From Anseranas semipalmata (taxonomy: Eukaryota; Chordata; Aves; Anseriformes; Anseranatidae): a stretch of 64,000 nucleotides of DNA. A program made the translations under genes and the position numbers. The stretch is from contig VXAA01003830.1 in NCBI GenBank assembly GCA_013399115.1, forward strand, positions 934,208 to 998,207, written 5' to 3'. Within the stretch, counting starts at the first letter, position 1. Every line of letters starts with the position of its first letter. Shown here piece by piece: positions 50,523 to 61,500 of this stretch. The notes under the pieces were generated by a model, which saw nothing but the letters and a program-made list of their open reading frames with translations, made no database searches and was not told the origin of the DNA.

Positions 50523-51505
50523 ACACAGGTGCCAACAGCTGAAATTCAGCTCAGGGGCCTGATTTCTGAAGGCCTGCAGACCTGGAGCTGCTGCCCACAA
50601 CGGCAGAGCATTGCTACCTCAATGCTGGACTCGGCGCTATTGCAAGAACCGTTTTCAAATCTTGTCTTTGCAGGGGATGGGAAGGAAAGTGAGAGCCATG
50701 GTTTTGTTTGGGACACCAAAAAAAGCTGTGCACTGGAAAAAGGAAGAACCAATACAGAGATGCTGACTGCACAGTGCTCAGGGCTGGCGGCTACTCTGAG
50801 CACCCGCGCTACAAAGGGAAGCACTCAAGGACAGGCTGGAAAAGAGAAGGCGTCAGTCGAGGCTGCCCACCTCTGCCGCAGCCTTTCTGAACGTGGTCCT
50901 TACGATTGCTGTCATTGTGCAGGAGAGTATGTGAAAGTGCAGTTACTACAAAAGAAAGGTCAGGGTGAGAAGGGAAATCTCTCTCACCCACTGCCAGGAG
51001 ATTCTGAAAGCTTTCATATTCAAATTTCCACGGGGTAAGAGACTTCAGCTTAAAAGCTTCCCTCCACAAGAGAGAAAGAGCTTTTGCTTGCAAACACCTA
51101 AGCCAGAACTCGACCACAAAGCATGACGAGAGCAAAACCAGACCCCAACATCTCATGGCTGCAGCCCTTCAAACCCACACCTCGCTTCAGCGCCATCCCC
51201 ACCACAGGCGCATCGCATATTTGGAGGTGCGACCGGTCTTTCGTTACGCTCCATGCCTTGCCTTTGCTCCTCTGCATGGCTTCTTGTCCACGCATCCCAG
51301 ACAGGTGCTGCTGCGTTTGCTGAAGACGGGAGACATCTGCTTTGGGGCATCCCCGGGCAAAAACGACACGCGACTATCAGCTGTCTCATCAGCGAGGTTG
51401 GTGGCAAGGGAGGAAGCATTATGGGGAATTTAGTAAGAAAACAAACATACAGGGGCAAAGTTAACTGCATCTGAAATAATTGTTTTTGCCCTTCAGGTGT
51501 TAATC

Positions 51506-51507
51506 AA

Positions 51508-51538
<31 letters not shown>
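51506..51538. repeat. A11 then (TA)11 microsatellite
   Basis: Eleven A are followed by eleven TA dinucleotides, a likely length-polymorphic locus. Confidence 0.96.
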
Positions 51539-53961
51539 CACTCAAGATATCAAGACAAACAAACAGCCACAGAGGAGAGTCAAAGGAAACAGCAAAACAA
51601 ACACATAAACAGAGCAATTTTGGAAAGGGAATTAGCTCTCATAAGATGTTAAGCATGCTAAACTCTAACATGTTGATTTTCTAATACAAATGTAAATTTT
51701 ACTTAAAACTTAATTTATTTTCTTTGCATTTTTCCAGCACACACATCACAAGCAAGTTGTTGCTAGTGGGCTTACTCAGCTATGAACGCTACACTAACAC
51801 TATCAGTAAGATCAATCATGCACTAAATTGCTACTGAAAATATACTCTCTCTTCTGGCTTTATTTCTCCACATGGTTGACCTGCTATTTTCCACTGTACA
51901 TTTTTTATGTAGGGAGTAACTGCATTTTGAAGTCGCCTGCAACTTAACCATTGGCTTTTGCACAAGGGTCAATACAAAGTATTTTTCCCCATACTCTGCT
52001 GATACCAAAAGCTGTGGCCAATATAAACACCCAGGCCTTGGTCAGGTTTTGTTTCCGATTGTGCTGGTTAACCAAGGTATTAACAGGCTCTGAAATGGAG
52101 CTACACCCATTTTTGTCAGCTTTCACTGACAGATGAACCAGCAATATTTGCCCTCTTCTCTTCAGAGCAGGCTGATTTCAACCACAGCTCTCACTTAGAA
52201 ACTAATTAAACAGTAATTACACTCTTAAAAAAAAAAACAAAAAACAATACTATCAGCAAAAAGATAACTATCAACAATCTAGCACGGCCATTTGAAAATG
52301 AAAAGATGCTTGGAGCTCACAAAGCCTCTGCTTGGCTTTGATTTACCACAGTTACAAGTCCAGGAGGAACCTGGGCACCCTTTAATGGTTTCCAGCCCAT
52401 TAAGCAGACATGCACCAAGTGAATGTGGGGCTGCCGGGGCAGGGACAAACCGGTGGCAGGTGCTTCTGATGCTACAAATACTGTTGGACTCAACAACCAC
52501 CTTAAAATACCTGAAAAGGAAGTTTATTTTTCTAGTAATTTTTTTTCAATACATCGACTGTACTTCTCTGTCCCTTTAGGAGATTTAAAAGGCCTGAACA
52601 CCAAGGGGTGTGGGGGAGAGGAGCAGCACTGTGGTTTCTCAGTTAATATTTACCTTAGTGCTCTAAAGAAATTTTCTAAAGAAAATCTGTTTTTCTAAAG
52701 AAATCTGGTCTTCTCCAGTGGGATACTGAAATATGAGTCTTAAAGACACCTTCATTTTAACTGAAGGCTTTGAGGTGTTGCATTTTTGGGGGGTTCACTC
52801 CTTGTGAAAATTCTTTAAATGCTGAATTTAAAGATGGATTTAAAAAGCTTGGATGCTCTCATTCCATTGTTTTTATTCTCCCATGCTTTACAGCTGTGGC
52901 AACAAGTCTGGTCCATCCGTGTGTGCCTGGCCTGTTTCTAACAGGTGTTCTCCACTACCTCGCCCAACATCGCCATGAACTTCAGGGATTTCAGGCATTT
53001 CAAAAATGCACCCACAATATTGTCGGGGTGCAGATTTCTGCCACTGCTGTGGCATAACACCATAGCCGTTTTGCAGCTTACAGAAAACAATGCACGCCAG
53101 AAAAAGAAGAAACAAAGACTGCAGCATCATACTGAAAACTGAAAGGCAAGCACTGGTAGTCATCACTTTGGGTTTGGCTCAGCAAAGCTTCAGTTTTCAT
53201 AACACCAAACACAGAGGATTTCATCTTCTGTGGTTTTGAAGACAACTGATTCGGAAAGCAAAGTCCTCATGGCACTTCCAGTTCCCCAGCTCTTTGATAA
53301 TCCTTATTCTAACGCTGCCCCAACCCCTCCATGCTGCGGCTGGCAGTGTGAAACACATTACACCTCGTCCCTCAGACAGAGGGAGGAATATAGAAGAGGC
53401 CACGTCTGGGGCTGTGCGCTAGACTGCACGTGGCCAGGTAATGCTGAACAGACCACTCAACCTCCCCACGCTGAATTCACCACCCGAAAAACTGGGATCG
53501 TGGTCAGCTGTTTCGAAAGTTTGCTGCAAGGCTTAATTAATCAGCATCTGCTCCTTGTCTCAAAGGTGCTGAAGCGACTGATATAGTCACTGGGTTTCTC
53601 CGAAGCTGGAGGTGAGGAGGAGAGGCATTTTGCGATGAGAGCGCTGCCATATACATATATTATAGGTGTACAGGTGCCATGTATGTATATTACAGGTGAC
53701 AACAGCGTCCTCAGAGGAGGCTGAGAAATGAAGCGGTATCTCAGGCAGGACGTAATGGTGAGCAGGGCAACCTGCCACACATAGCCACAGCCCTCAAGTC
53801 CCTGGTACCTGCGGAGGTGGGCACTGACACAGCACCACACCGGGGGCTGCACGAGCCCCTCATCGTTACTGTAAACGCTCCTCCGAGGACAAAACGCATT
53901 GTCTTTGCTTTGCAATAAGAAATTACGAGGGCATAAAATGATAGTTCTAAGTTGACAAAAA

Positions 53962-54031
53962 CTCTCCAGCAGAGCTGGGATTTGAACCCACTTCCAATCC
54001 AGGGCCTTATCTGTTAGGCGAAGCTGCCCAA
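53962..54031 (-). repeat. tRNA-derived SINE relic (MIR-like head)
   Basis: On the minus strand a tRNA-like segment is visible. A D-arm-like part, GCCTAACAGATAAGGC, is followed by CCTGGATTGGAAG and then a perfect T-arm/B-box, TGGGTTCAAATCCCA (four stem pairs and a seven-base loop), with CTCTGCTGG after it. About 12 bases separate the D-arm from the T-arm, against roughly 22 in a real tRNA, so the anticodon arm is deleted and this is not a functional tRNA. The CCCAGCTCTGC context matches MIR-type and other amniote SINE heads. A decayed tRNA-Arg-like pseudogene is the alternative, since the D-arm resembles that family. Confidence 0.65.
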
Positions 54032-54512
54032 AAAGATAAGCTCTGTTTCCCCGTCCTCGCTAAAAAAGGGTTTTCTATGTGTATTTTTTTTTCCACAATG
54101 ACCTAACTCTTTCTCATTACTGTTTCCCTTGGAAACAAAAACGTATTTTGCACAGTTTCCTTTGGTTTGCTTTTCTTTTCTTTTTTTTTTTTAAATAATT
54201 GCTCCTAAAATTAAGGATTTTTTTGTTTATTCAGTTCTGTGTGGCTCTTTCCGATAAATGCAGAATGAAAGCCTAATGGAGTTTCTCAGCCACACTGTTA
54301 CTGAATAACCTTGATTTATGGGTCCCAGCACCACCCTGCGCAGACCTGACCCTGGAGCAGAAGAATCTTGCCCTTGTGCTTCGGCAAGGTGGCTGCTGGA
54401 CCGGCAGCGCCTCGGGGCAGATTTCAGACTTCCCAAGCTTTATTTTTGCTCCCTGTCCTAGCACTGAGGAAGTATTTCCTGAAAATCACAAGCAAAACAG
54501 ATAGTGTGCTAT
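54032..54512. other. Spacer between SINE relic and LTR
   Basis: About 480 bases with T-rich runs (T12 at 54181-54192). A GC-richer part at about 54320-54430 gives short open frames. No gene or mobile element is recognised. Confidence 0.6.
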
Positions 54513-54517
54513 CTGCT
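54513..54517. other. Target-site duplication, left copy (CTGCT)
   Basis: The five bases before the LTR are CTGCT. The five bases after it (55567-55571) are CTCCT. One difference over five is compatible with an old integration, though a 5-base match with one mismatch is weak evidence taken alone. The LTR boundary itself is supported by the TG...CA ends. Confidence 0.5.
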
Positions 54518-55566
54518 TGTGATGGTTTCACCCTGATGGGCAGCTGAACTCCACCACACCGCTCTCTCACTTCCCCTCCTCAAAAGAACAGGGGGAGCCA
54601 ATACGATGGAAAAGGGCTCAAGGGTTGAGATAAGGACAGGGAGATCACTCACCAATCACCATCATGGGCAAAACAGACTCAGCATAGGGAGATTAATGTA
54701 ATTTATTGTCTATCACTACCAGACTAGAGCAGTGAGAACTAGAAGCAAACTGAAAACACCTTCCCCCAGCCACCCTCTCCTACCTCCTCCCCCCGAGCAG
54801 CGCAGGGGAACAGGGAATGGGGGCTGCGGTCAGTCCCTAACGCTGCGTCTCCGCCGCTCCTTCACGGTCACTCTCTGCCCCTGCTCCACGTGGGGTCCCT
54901 CCCACGGGATGCCGTCCTTCCCGAGCTGATCCTGCGTGGGCTTCCCACAGGCTGCAGCTCTTCCAGAACTGCTCCCATATGGGTCCGTACCACGGGGCCC
55001 ATCCCTCAGGACCAAACTGCTCCAACATGGCTCCCCCACGGGCGGCAGCTCCCGCCAGGCCTCCAGCTCCGGCCCGGGGCCTGCTCCTGCGGGGGCTCCC
55101 ATGGGCCGCAGCCTCCTTCAGGCCACATCCACCTGCTCCATGGGGGCTCCTCCATGGCTGCAGCGTGGAGATCTGCTCCGTGTGGTACCCATGGGCTGCA
55201 GGGGGACGGCCTGCTCCACCATGGGCCTCTCCACGGGCTGCAGGGAAACTTCTGCTCTGGTGCCTGGAGCCCCTCCTGCCCTCCTTCTGCACTGACCTGG
55301 GTGTCTGCAGAGCTGTTTCTCTCACATTTCTCACTCCTCTCTCCCAGCTGCTGTGGCACAGCAGGTTTTTTTCCCTTTCTTAAATCTGCTCTCCCAGAGG
55401 CACAACCAGCATCGCTCCCTGGCTCGGCTCTGGCCAGCAGCGGGTCCCTTTTGGAGCCGGCTGGAACTGGCTCCTATCTAACATGGGGCAGCTGCTGGGC
55501 TCTGCTCACAGAGGCCACCCCTGCAGCTCCCCTGCTACCAAACCCTTGCCACATAAACCCAAAACA
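54518..55566 (-). mobile_element. Solo LTR of an endogenous retrovirus (ERVL-like)
   Basis: This roughly 1.05 kb segment begins TGTGATGGTTTCACCCTG and ends AAACCCAAAACA, so it has TG...CA ends in either direction. I recognise the sequence as an LTR widespread in bird genomes. It is flanked by CTGCT and CTCCT, a 5-bp target-site duplication with one mismatch; 5 bp is the usual size for ERVL-type elements. No gag, pol or env coding sequence, primer-binding site or second LTR adjoins it, so it is a solo LTR left by recombination. Minus orientation is preferred because TTTATT at 54703-54708 gives AATAAA on the minus strand, about 190 bases from the LTR 3' end, and a TTTAAG TATA-like word lies upstream of it. 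Open frames in it (for example 54890-55609) are compositional and should not be annotated as genes. Confidence 0.85.
54881..55290. repeat. Degenerate ~45-bp tandem repeat inside the LTR
   Basis: The word CTGCTCC or a close variant recurs at 54881, 54926, 54969, 55017, 55081, 55133, 55173, 55211 and 55252, giving spacings of 45, 43, 48, 64, 52, 40, 38 and 41 bases. Most units continue with an ATGGG or GTGGG word and then a GGCTGCAG-like word. This is a decayed minisatellite within the LTR. It explains why the region is GC-rich and why long open frames appear on both strands. Copy number in such arrays often differs between LTR copies. Confidence 0.75.
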
Positions 55567-55571
55567 CTCCT

Positions 55572-58500
55572 GCACATTAGTCAATAGTCCCATATCTGTG
55601 TCAGTATAGAGCGTATTTTTGTATTTGTGCCTGCAGCCCTTATTCTGGGAGAAAATTACGATACATCATCAACAAAAGAGGAAAACAGCTTTTTTGAAGA
55701 AGATATCCAAAGTAACTTCTCTGTCAACTAGCTTAAAGTCCCAAAGTCATCTGTTTTGGAAATACAGAGGCCTGGTGCTGCACAGGACACCTTACCTGGA
55801 TGACAGGACCAGACGTAAATCTTAGGCAGTTTCCCACAAAGGAAACCTTTCATGAGCATGGACACACACGGTGTAACATTTTGTTGGGAGAGAACAGCAC
55901 GCTTACCAGTTGGCCTTTTCTTGGTAGGACAGGAGCTTTACCTATGTTTGAAGGACACTGGGACCTTACCAGAGCAAGGATTCTCTGCTACTGCTCCTCT
56001 CACCAGAATTCCTGTTGGCCCCTGCTGCAACTCCACTGCAGGGTCAAAAGTTATCAGAGGTGAACTCCAATAAAGAAGCAAGCTTAAAATATTTTTTTAA
56101 GAAACAAATGTGTTATGCAAGCATGCCCTCAATCCTTGGTTACTAAATATAGCAAAAGAGAACAGTGGCAAAACTAACACTCAACTTCATAAAATTGGGC
56201 AACCCCACCTGTGGAGCAGCCTGAGGTTTGCAGAGCCAACAGGTTAGGTGGTACTAAATCCCAGCCAAGCTTTCCACCAAGTCACAGCAGAAAATACTAA
56301 TATTCCTGGCTGCTCCATCTCTTCATGAGCAATTACTACAAGAACACAATATGGTCACGAGCAGATGAGAAATTAGGGGTGGCCTATGACAAAGTTTTGC
56401 TCAGACTGCAGCATCTGTGAAAAGTGTATCTTGCAGTACTGCTTGTCTTCTGCCAAAAGTGATACAATAGGTTCTGTTACACCTCACTCAAGCCTATTTC
56501 ATTTTGGAACCATTAATAGTTATAAAGCCATTTATGAAATTTAGTGAATAACAGTCATTATTTTCCTTTCTTTTCAAAATATATTAAAAATAGAATGTAA
56601 TAAAAGTCTAATTTCAGTGTGTCAAGGTACAACTCAAAATCAAAGCGCAAAATTATTATTCACTTTCAATTCATCGTTGGTTTGCAGAATTTACATACAT
56701 CCAAATCTCAATAAACAGAACTTCAGAAGGATTGTAGAGAAGGAGAGAAGTGCGAACTGGACAAGACCGGATAATAAAGAAGAGCATCCAAGCCAAGCTT
56801 CTACCTTTTTCTGGCTGTAAACCTGTGTCCTAGCACCTCAAACCAAAACCGAAAAGTGGAGATGTAAATAAAACACATTGCTGCAGCTGCAATGAACTGC
56901 AGGAGCAAATGTTTTAAGTTCTTTTGAATTAATTTTTACTCATATGCCCCTGAGTAGCTAGGAAGCCAAAATTTATTTCAGCATACATTCCCCTCCTTTT
57001 CTTAGAGGTGAAGAAAAGGGAGAAGGGATTGGCAAGACACATTTAAACTCTAAAATAATCCTTTCAAATGACGTTTTGCCAGGAAATTTCCTTCCATCTA
57101 ACACAAAAGAATTAATACAAATCGACTATCCTTGTAAAGAGAATTGAAACATTCCCATTTGCTCTCTGGTGCTAAAACCTTCAGCAGAACCACTGTAAAA
57201 TAGTTTCATTCAGGAACATGAGCACAACACACCAGACTTCTTTTTCCTCGTTTCAGAGATGCTGAAGCCCCTATTGCTCTAACCCTCCCGCAAGCATCAC
57301 CCCATTTGCTCAATTCCCAACTCACACCGCCTGCTCCCCTTTCCCCCCCGCGCTCCCTGTGCCCGTTGAAATCTCCTCTCCCGCACTCCTTCCCCAACTT
57401 CCCCAAACCCAAAGTGACGCCACCTGATTCAAATCATTTCTGCAGAGCCCTCTGAGCAGAAGGGCACCTTGAGCCTTTTCTCCTGACACAAAGGTGAGCA
57501 AGGCCCCAAGTCGCCTTTGCTGAGCAAACCCCGGTTTGATACCCAACTGCTCCAAGCCCTCATCTCCTCGCTGCCCGAGACCATCCTGCCCCAGAGGGTT
57601 CAGCTCCTACAGCAGGGAGAAGAGCCCGTGTGCTTTGCATGCGGCCGGCCCCTGAGACATCAGCTGAAGATGGATATTTTCCTGATTTACCATTGTAGAG
57701 GCCTGGAAAAACATGCTACAGAAAGGCAAGTGACTGGCCAAGTGAAACAAAGACACTAAACATTTCTGCTCCCTCGGGTTTTGCTTGCTTCCCCAGGAGA
57801 AAATCCTCCCCAGCACAGGGGGTCACCATGAAGCCACGGTGCTCCTTCAAACCACCTATGAAGTATTTTGGCAGATACATTGGATTTAAGTGACATCTAG
57901 GTCTCACACGACACAGGGGAAATTCAGCTTCCCACAGATTAAAACCTTTATTCGTTGTTTCTCTGCGTGGCCCAGAAGCATTGCTCTCCAAAATGAAGAC
58001 TTGTAGCTATCTGACAAAACCCAGCTACGCAGCGGCATGCCCCGGTCCATCCTTACGGCTCTGTCATATTATCCCCATTAAAAACAGCATTTTTTCCAAG
58101 CAGCCTACACAGTCACCAGAAGGTACGATTTTGTCCAGGTCTGCAAGCAAAACACTTTCTAAAACCTGCAGTCCAATGCATAAGAGAGGGGAATGTTTGA
58201 AGAACCACTTCACAGTTCCCACATTCATCCTCTCCATCAGGTTCCCCAGTCCCAAGGAACCTTGCAGAGAGAGCGAAACTGAGCTCTTCTCCTTACCTTT
58301 GAAAGGAAGCGGGGAAGAATGTCCTCATTCCTGCCTCCTCACATGTCTTTTTTAAAATCTCACCTTAATTTGCTGTCCTGGTTTTTATTATTATTTGGAT
58401 TTACTTACATTTGGATGATGCAATCCCTGCTCTGCACAGTTTGGAGCTGGCTCACGGGCAGGCCACCAGCCACGGCCTGGAGCAGTCATGTCCTATGCCC

Positions 58501-61500
58501 ACCACCACCACCTCCAGAAGAAGAATGAGCCACACACTACAGAAGCCAACAGTTAAAACCACAACTCGGCAGTAAAATCTTCAAAGGCAAGAGTTTCACC
58601 CAATTTGTTTGCTTTTCTTTTTCTGTAAAAAAAAATGAGTCTTGTATGCCGACCAATCACTGACAACACTTCTCCTTTATTTCAGCTGTTATATCTATGT
58701 AATATTTAACGTGAGGTGAAGTAAATGGATGGTGGATATTCCACTTCTTTAAGAAATGAAAGAAAGAATGAGGCAAATTCTGCTTTCAGAGTAAACTCAC
58801 ATAAACAAAGTAACCTGAAATAAACTCCACTTTCATATTTAGTGTATTCTGGTTTTACTGAAAACACAATCTGTACATAGGCACGGCAGCTATGTGCAAT
58901 ATCTATAATGTCTCATGATTCAGAAGCTGAAGAAAAGAAAAAACAAGTAATGTTGATTGCTTAACTCGGTAACAGCACTAACTATTCATTTATATTTTAC
59001 CCATTTCTGTCCGAAACGTGAAAGAAGAGGTTTGCCTCAGTTTCACCAAAAAGCAGGGAGGAAGACGCCCCGCTCCCTCTCCTCCTCCACTCCTGATGCC
59101 GTGGGCAGGTCGCAGACTTTTGAACTCCTCGGGTCAAACACAGCCGAAGTCCCCCAGAACAAAGCACCGCCGGCAGCCACGGCAGTCCCCAACCAGCCGG
59201 GTCAGCCTCGCCAGTCCGACTTAACAGCATCCCAAATCAGCCCTGCATGCCAAAGCACACAGTCTGTATCTCATAAAGAGAAGGGGCTTTTAATAAGCAC
59301 TTCCGGTATTCGAGCAGGGCGGTCACTTCATAATTAACCCAACGAGCTCCAGTGCACACCTGGATATTACCTGAAGCCAGGTATAACCAGGGAAGGCGGC
59401 ACTCCTTCCCCTCTCTGGGAAGACGGAGCAGGGAAGCAGGACCACAGGCTCCAGTCTGCAATTGGGATAAGGGGGCAACCTACAAGAAGGAAAACTGGCT
59501 TTTGGAAAGGTTTCCTCCTTATGCCTCCAATCGTCACAGCCTAAATCATTCACTCACCATTCAAGCCTTACTAAAATAAGGAGGATTAATTTCCTGAGCC
59601 ATAATTTCAGTGGGTCCTGTCCCGTCCGTATTCACCACTCTGGCCTGCGAGCATCACTCGTAACAGCAAGCAGTAAGCAACCGCTGCAACCAGCAATTTG
59701 TAGAGATCAGATCTGTAAATCAACGCTCAGAGCCTGGGACTTGCAGCAGGTTCACGGCCCCGCTCGTACACCTCCAGGCCATTTGCCACAAAGCCATCTA
59801 GCAACAAGGACGCTGTGGCAATTCCAAGGGAGAGGGCAAACGGAGGGTCCTACACGCGCATGGGCGTGCTTGCCTGCTGAGGGTGGGACAAAGGCAAAAC
59901 CACTGCGGGAAATCCGCGATGCTAGAAGGACGAAACCTGGCACATCTGAGCTTTGCCCCAGTACGACATCCAAAACAAGCAAGAGGGAAAGCCACTTGTT
60001 TTCCAGACAAACTCAGTATGTGGCTTTTCCACAGGCAGTGGAAATAGAAATATTTGTTCTTCCATGAAAGCACCACCTCTGCCCAGTCTGGTTTTAAACA
60101 CAAGCCCAACCATATCCCATCCCATATAAACCAGGTACGGTTCACATCCTCACCCAGTAACTACAATCTCAGGTAGTCACCTAGACTCTCTGCAGGGTTC
60201 ACAGTCAAGCTTTAAGGCCTGACTCATCGGACCTATTTTTTAATGCCACGCCAGGACGAGAAGAATCGCACCCCGGAGCGCTCACTTCTCTCCTGCAGCA
60301 CTCACGCACCCAGACAACCCACCTTGTACAAAATACGCCTGCTTTTGATCCAGTGGATCCAGTTTATTCAGCCTGCAGAACTGACATCCAGCCCATACGT
60401 CAGAGCATGTAAGCCGTAACACCGTCACGGCACGCACCAGCCCGTGGGCACGCGACTGGCCCCAGCCCGAGACATGCCGGCCCCATGCCCCCATCCAGGA
60501 CCGGCACCAGCCCGAGACGTGCCAGCCCCGTGCCCCCATCCAGGACCGGCCGGGTGTTCGGCAAGGGGGCGACACTCCACGTGCAGGGGTCCTAGGGCTA
60601 CCTCAAGGCGTGCACACCAGACGGATTACCAAGAACGTGATGCTTGTGCATGTTTTCTCACTGCAGGCACTGAGAAGGGCTTGGCTGGGGCAGAAGATAA
60701 ACCCTTCTCTCTGCCCCTGCTTTGCTGGATTAGATGGATTCACTCGCACGCCAGTTACAACTTCAAGTTCAAGAGGGAGATTTCCCTCTCCTTTCTCTTC
60801 AATCTTTCTTGTTAAAGGAGATTGAGTCAGTGGGACACCTGGGGATCACACCAAACAAATTCCAGCGCAGGTTCAGAGCCTCAAAACCAAATCCCACTAT
60901 CGCTGAAATGTTGCTAGGTATCTTTGTTATTCTTTCCAATATTGGTCTTCTTGTTTTGGTGCTGTCAAAATGACAGTGTTTTCTCAGCACGTGAATGGTG
61001 CATCGTACTGTAGGAGCTTATGTGGTGGCATTTCCAGCCCCTAGGACATAACAGGGACTGTTGGAGCACACCCTCCTGCCTAGGACCTTGCAGGGTGCAA
61101 AGACTAAACAACAGCAACATATAAAAATGAATAGGTAAGTTGCTACAGTAATTAGATTGGGCAGTGGACACGAAGAGCAAATTGGTTGGTCTCAGCCTGC
61201 ATCTGTTAACAGCGCAACCAAACAAGTTCTAACAGAGATTTTTAGCATGCGTGTATGTTTTGCTATCGGCAAGAGCACAAAGATTATCAGCGACTGCACC
61301 TCTGAGTCCCAGAGACTCATTAGCTCCAGCTATCGATTCACAAAGAAAATCTCTTTTCCTGGGAATAGCCGGCCGGGAATGCCCGCACTGACCCCAACTC
61401 CAGCAGCTTTCACAGTCAGCCGCGGACCGTGCCACTGCTCCCCGCGCCCCTCGGGTCCGTGCCTGCGGACACGCTATCACCCACCAGACTCCCCCCCTAG

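Larger units (their letters stand above)
48668..53961. other. Unique sequence around a short CR1
   Basis: Apart from the CR1 tail (50399-50522) and the A11(TA)11 repeat, nothing repetitive is recognised. The word TCTAAAGAAA occurs three times at 52662, 52675 and 52694. Two CAGGTG E-boxes lie at 53671 and 53693 within an imperfect repeat. A 169-codon frame at 50529-51038 begins just past the CR1 tail and shows no domain. Confidence 0.6.

Noticed and set aside
50529..51038. 169-codon plus-strand frame next to a CR1 tail
   Set aside because: It begins just after the CR1 tail, shows no similarity to CR1 protein or any family I know, and has no splice or promoter context.
53962..54031. Functional tRNA gene
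   Set aside because: The anticodon arm is missing about 10 bases and the acceptor ends do not pair, so it is recorded as a SINE or pseudogene relic instead.
54518..55566. Full-length provirus
   Set aside because: No internal coding region, primer-binding site, polypurine tract or second LTR is found on either side.
54890..55609. 239-codon open frame on the plus strand, with long frames on the minus strand as well
   Set aside because: It lies almost entirely within the LTR and its internal GC-rich repeat. The product is a compositional proline/serine/glycine-rich string without any retroviral domain.
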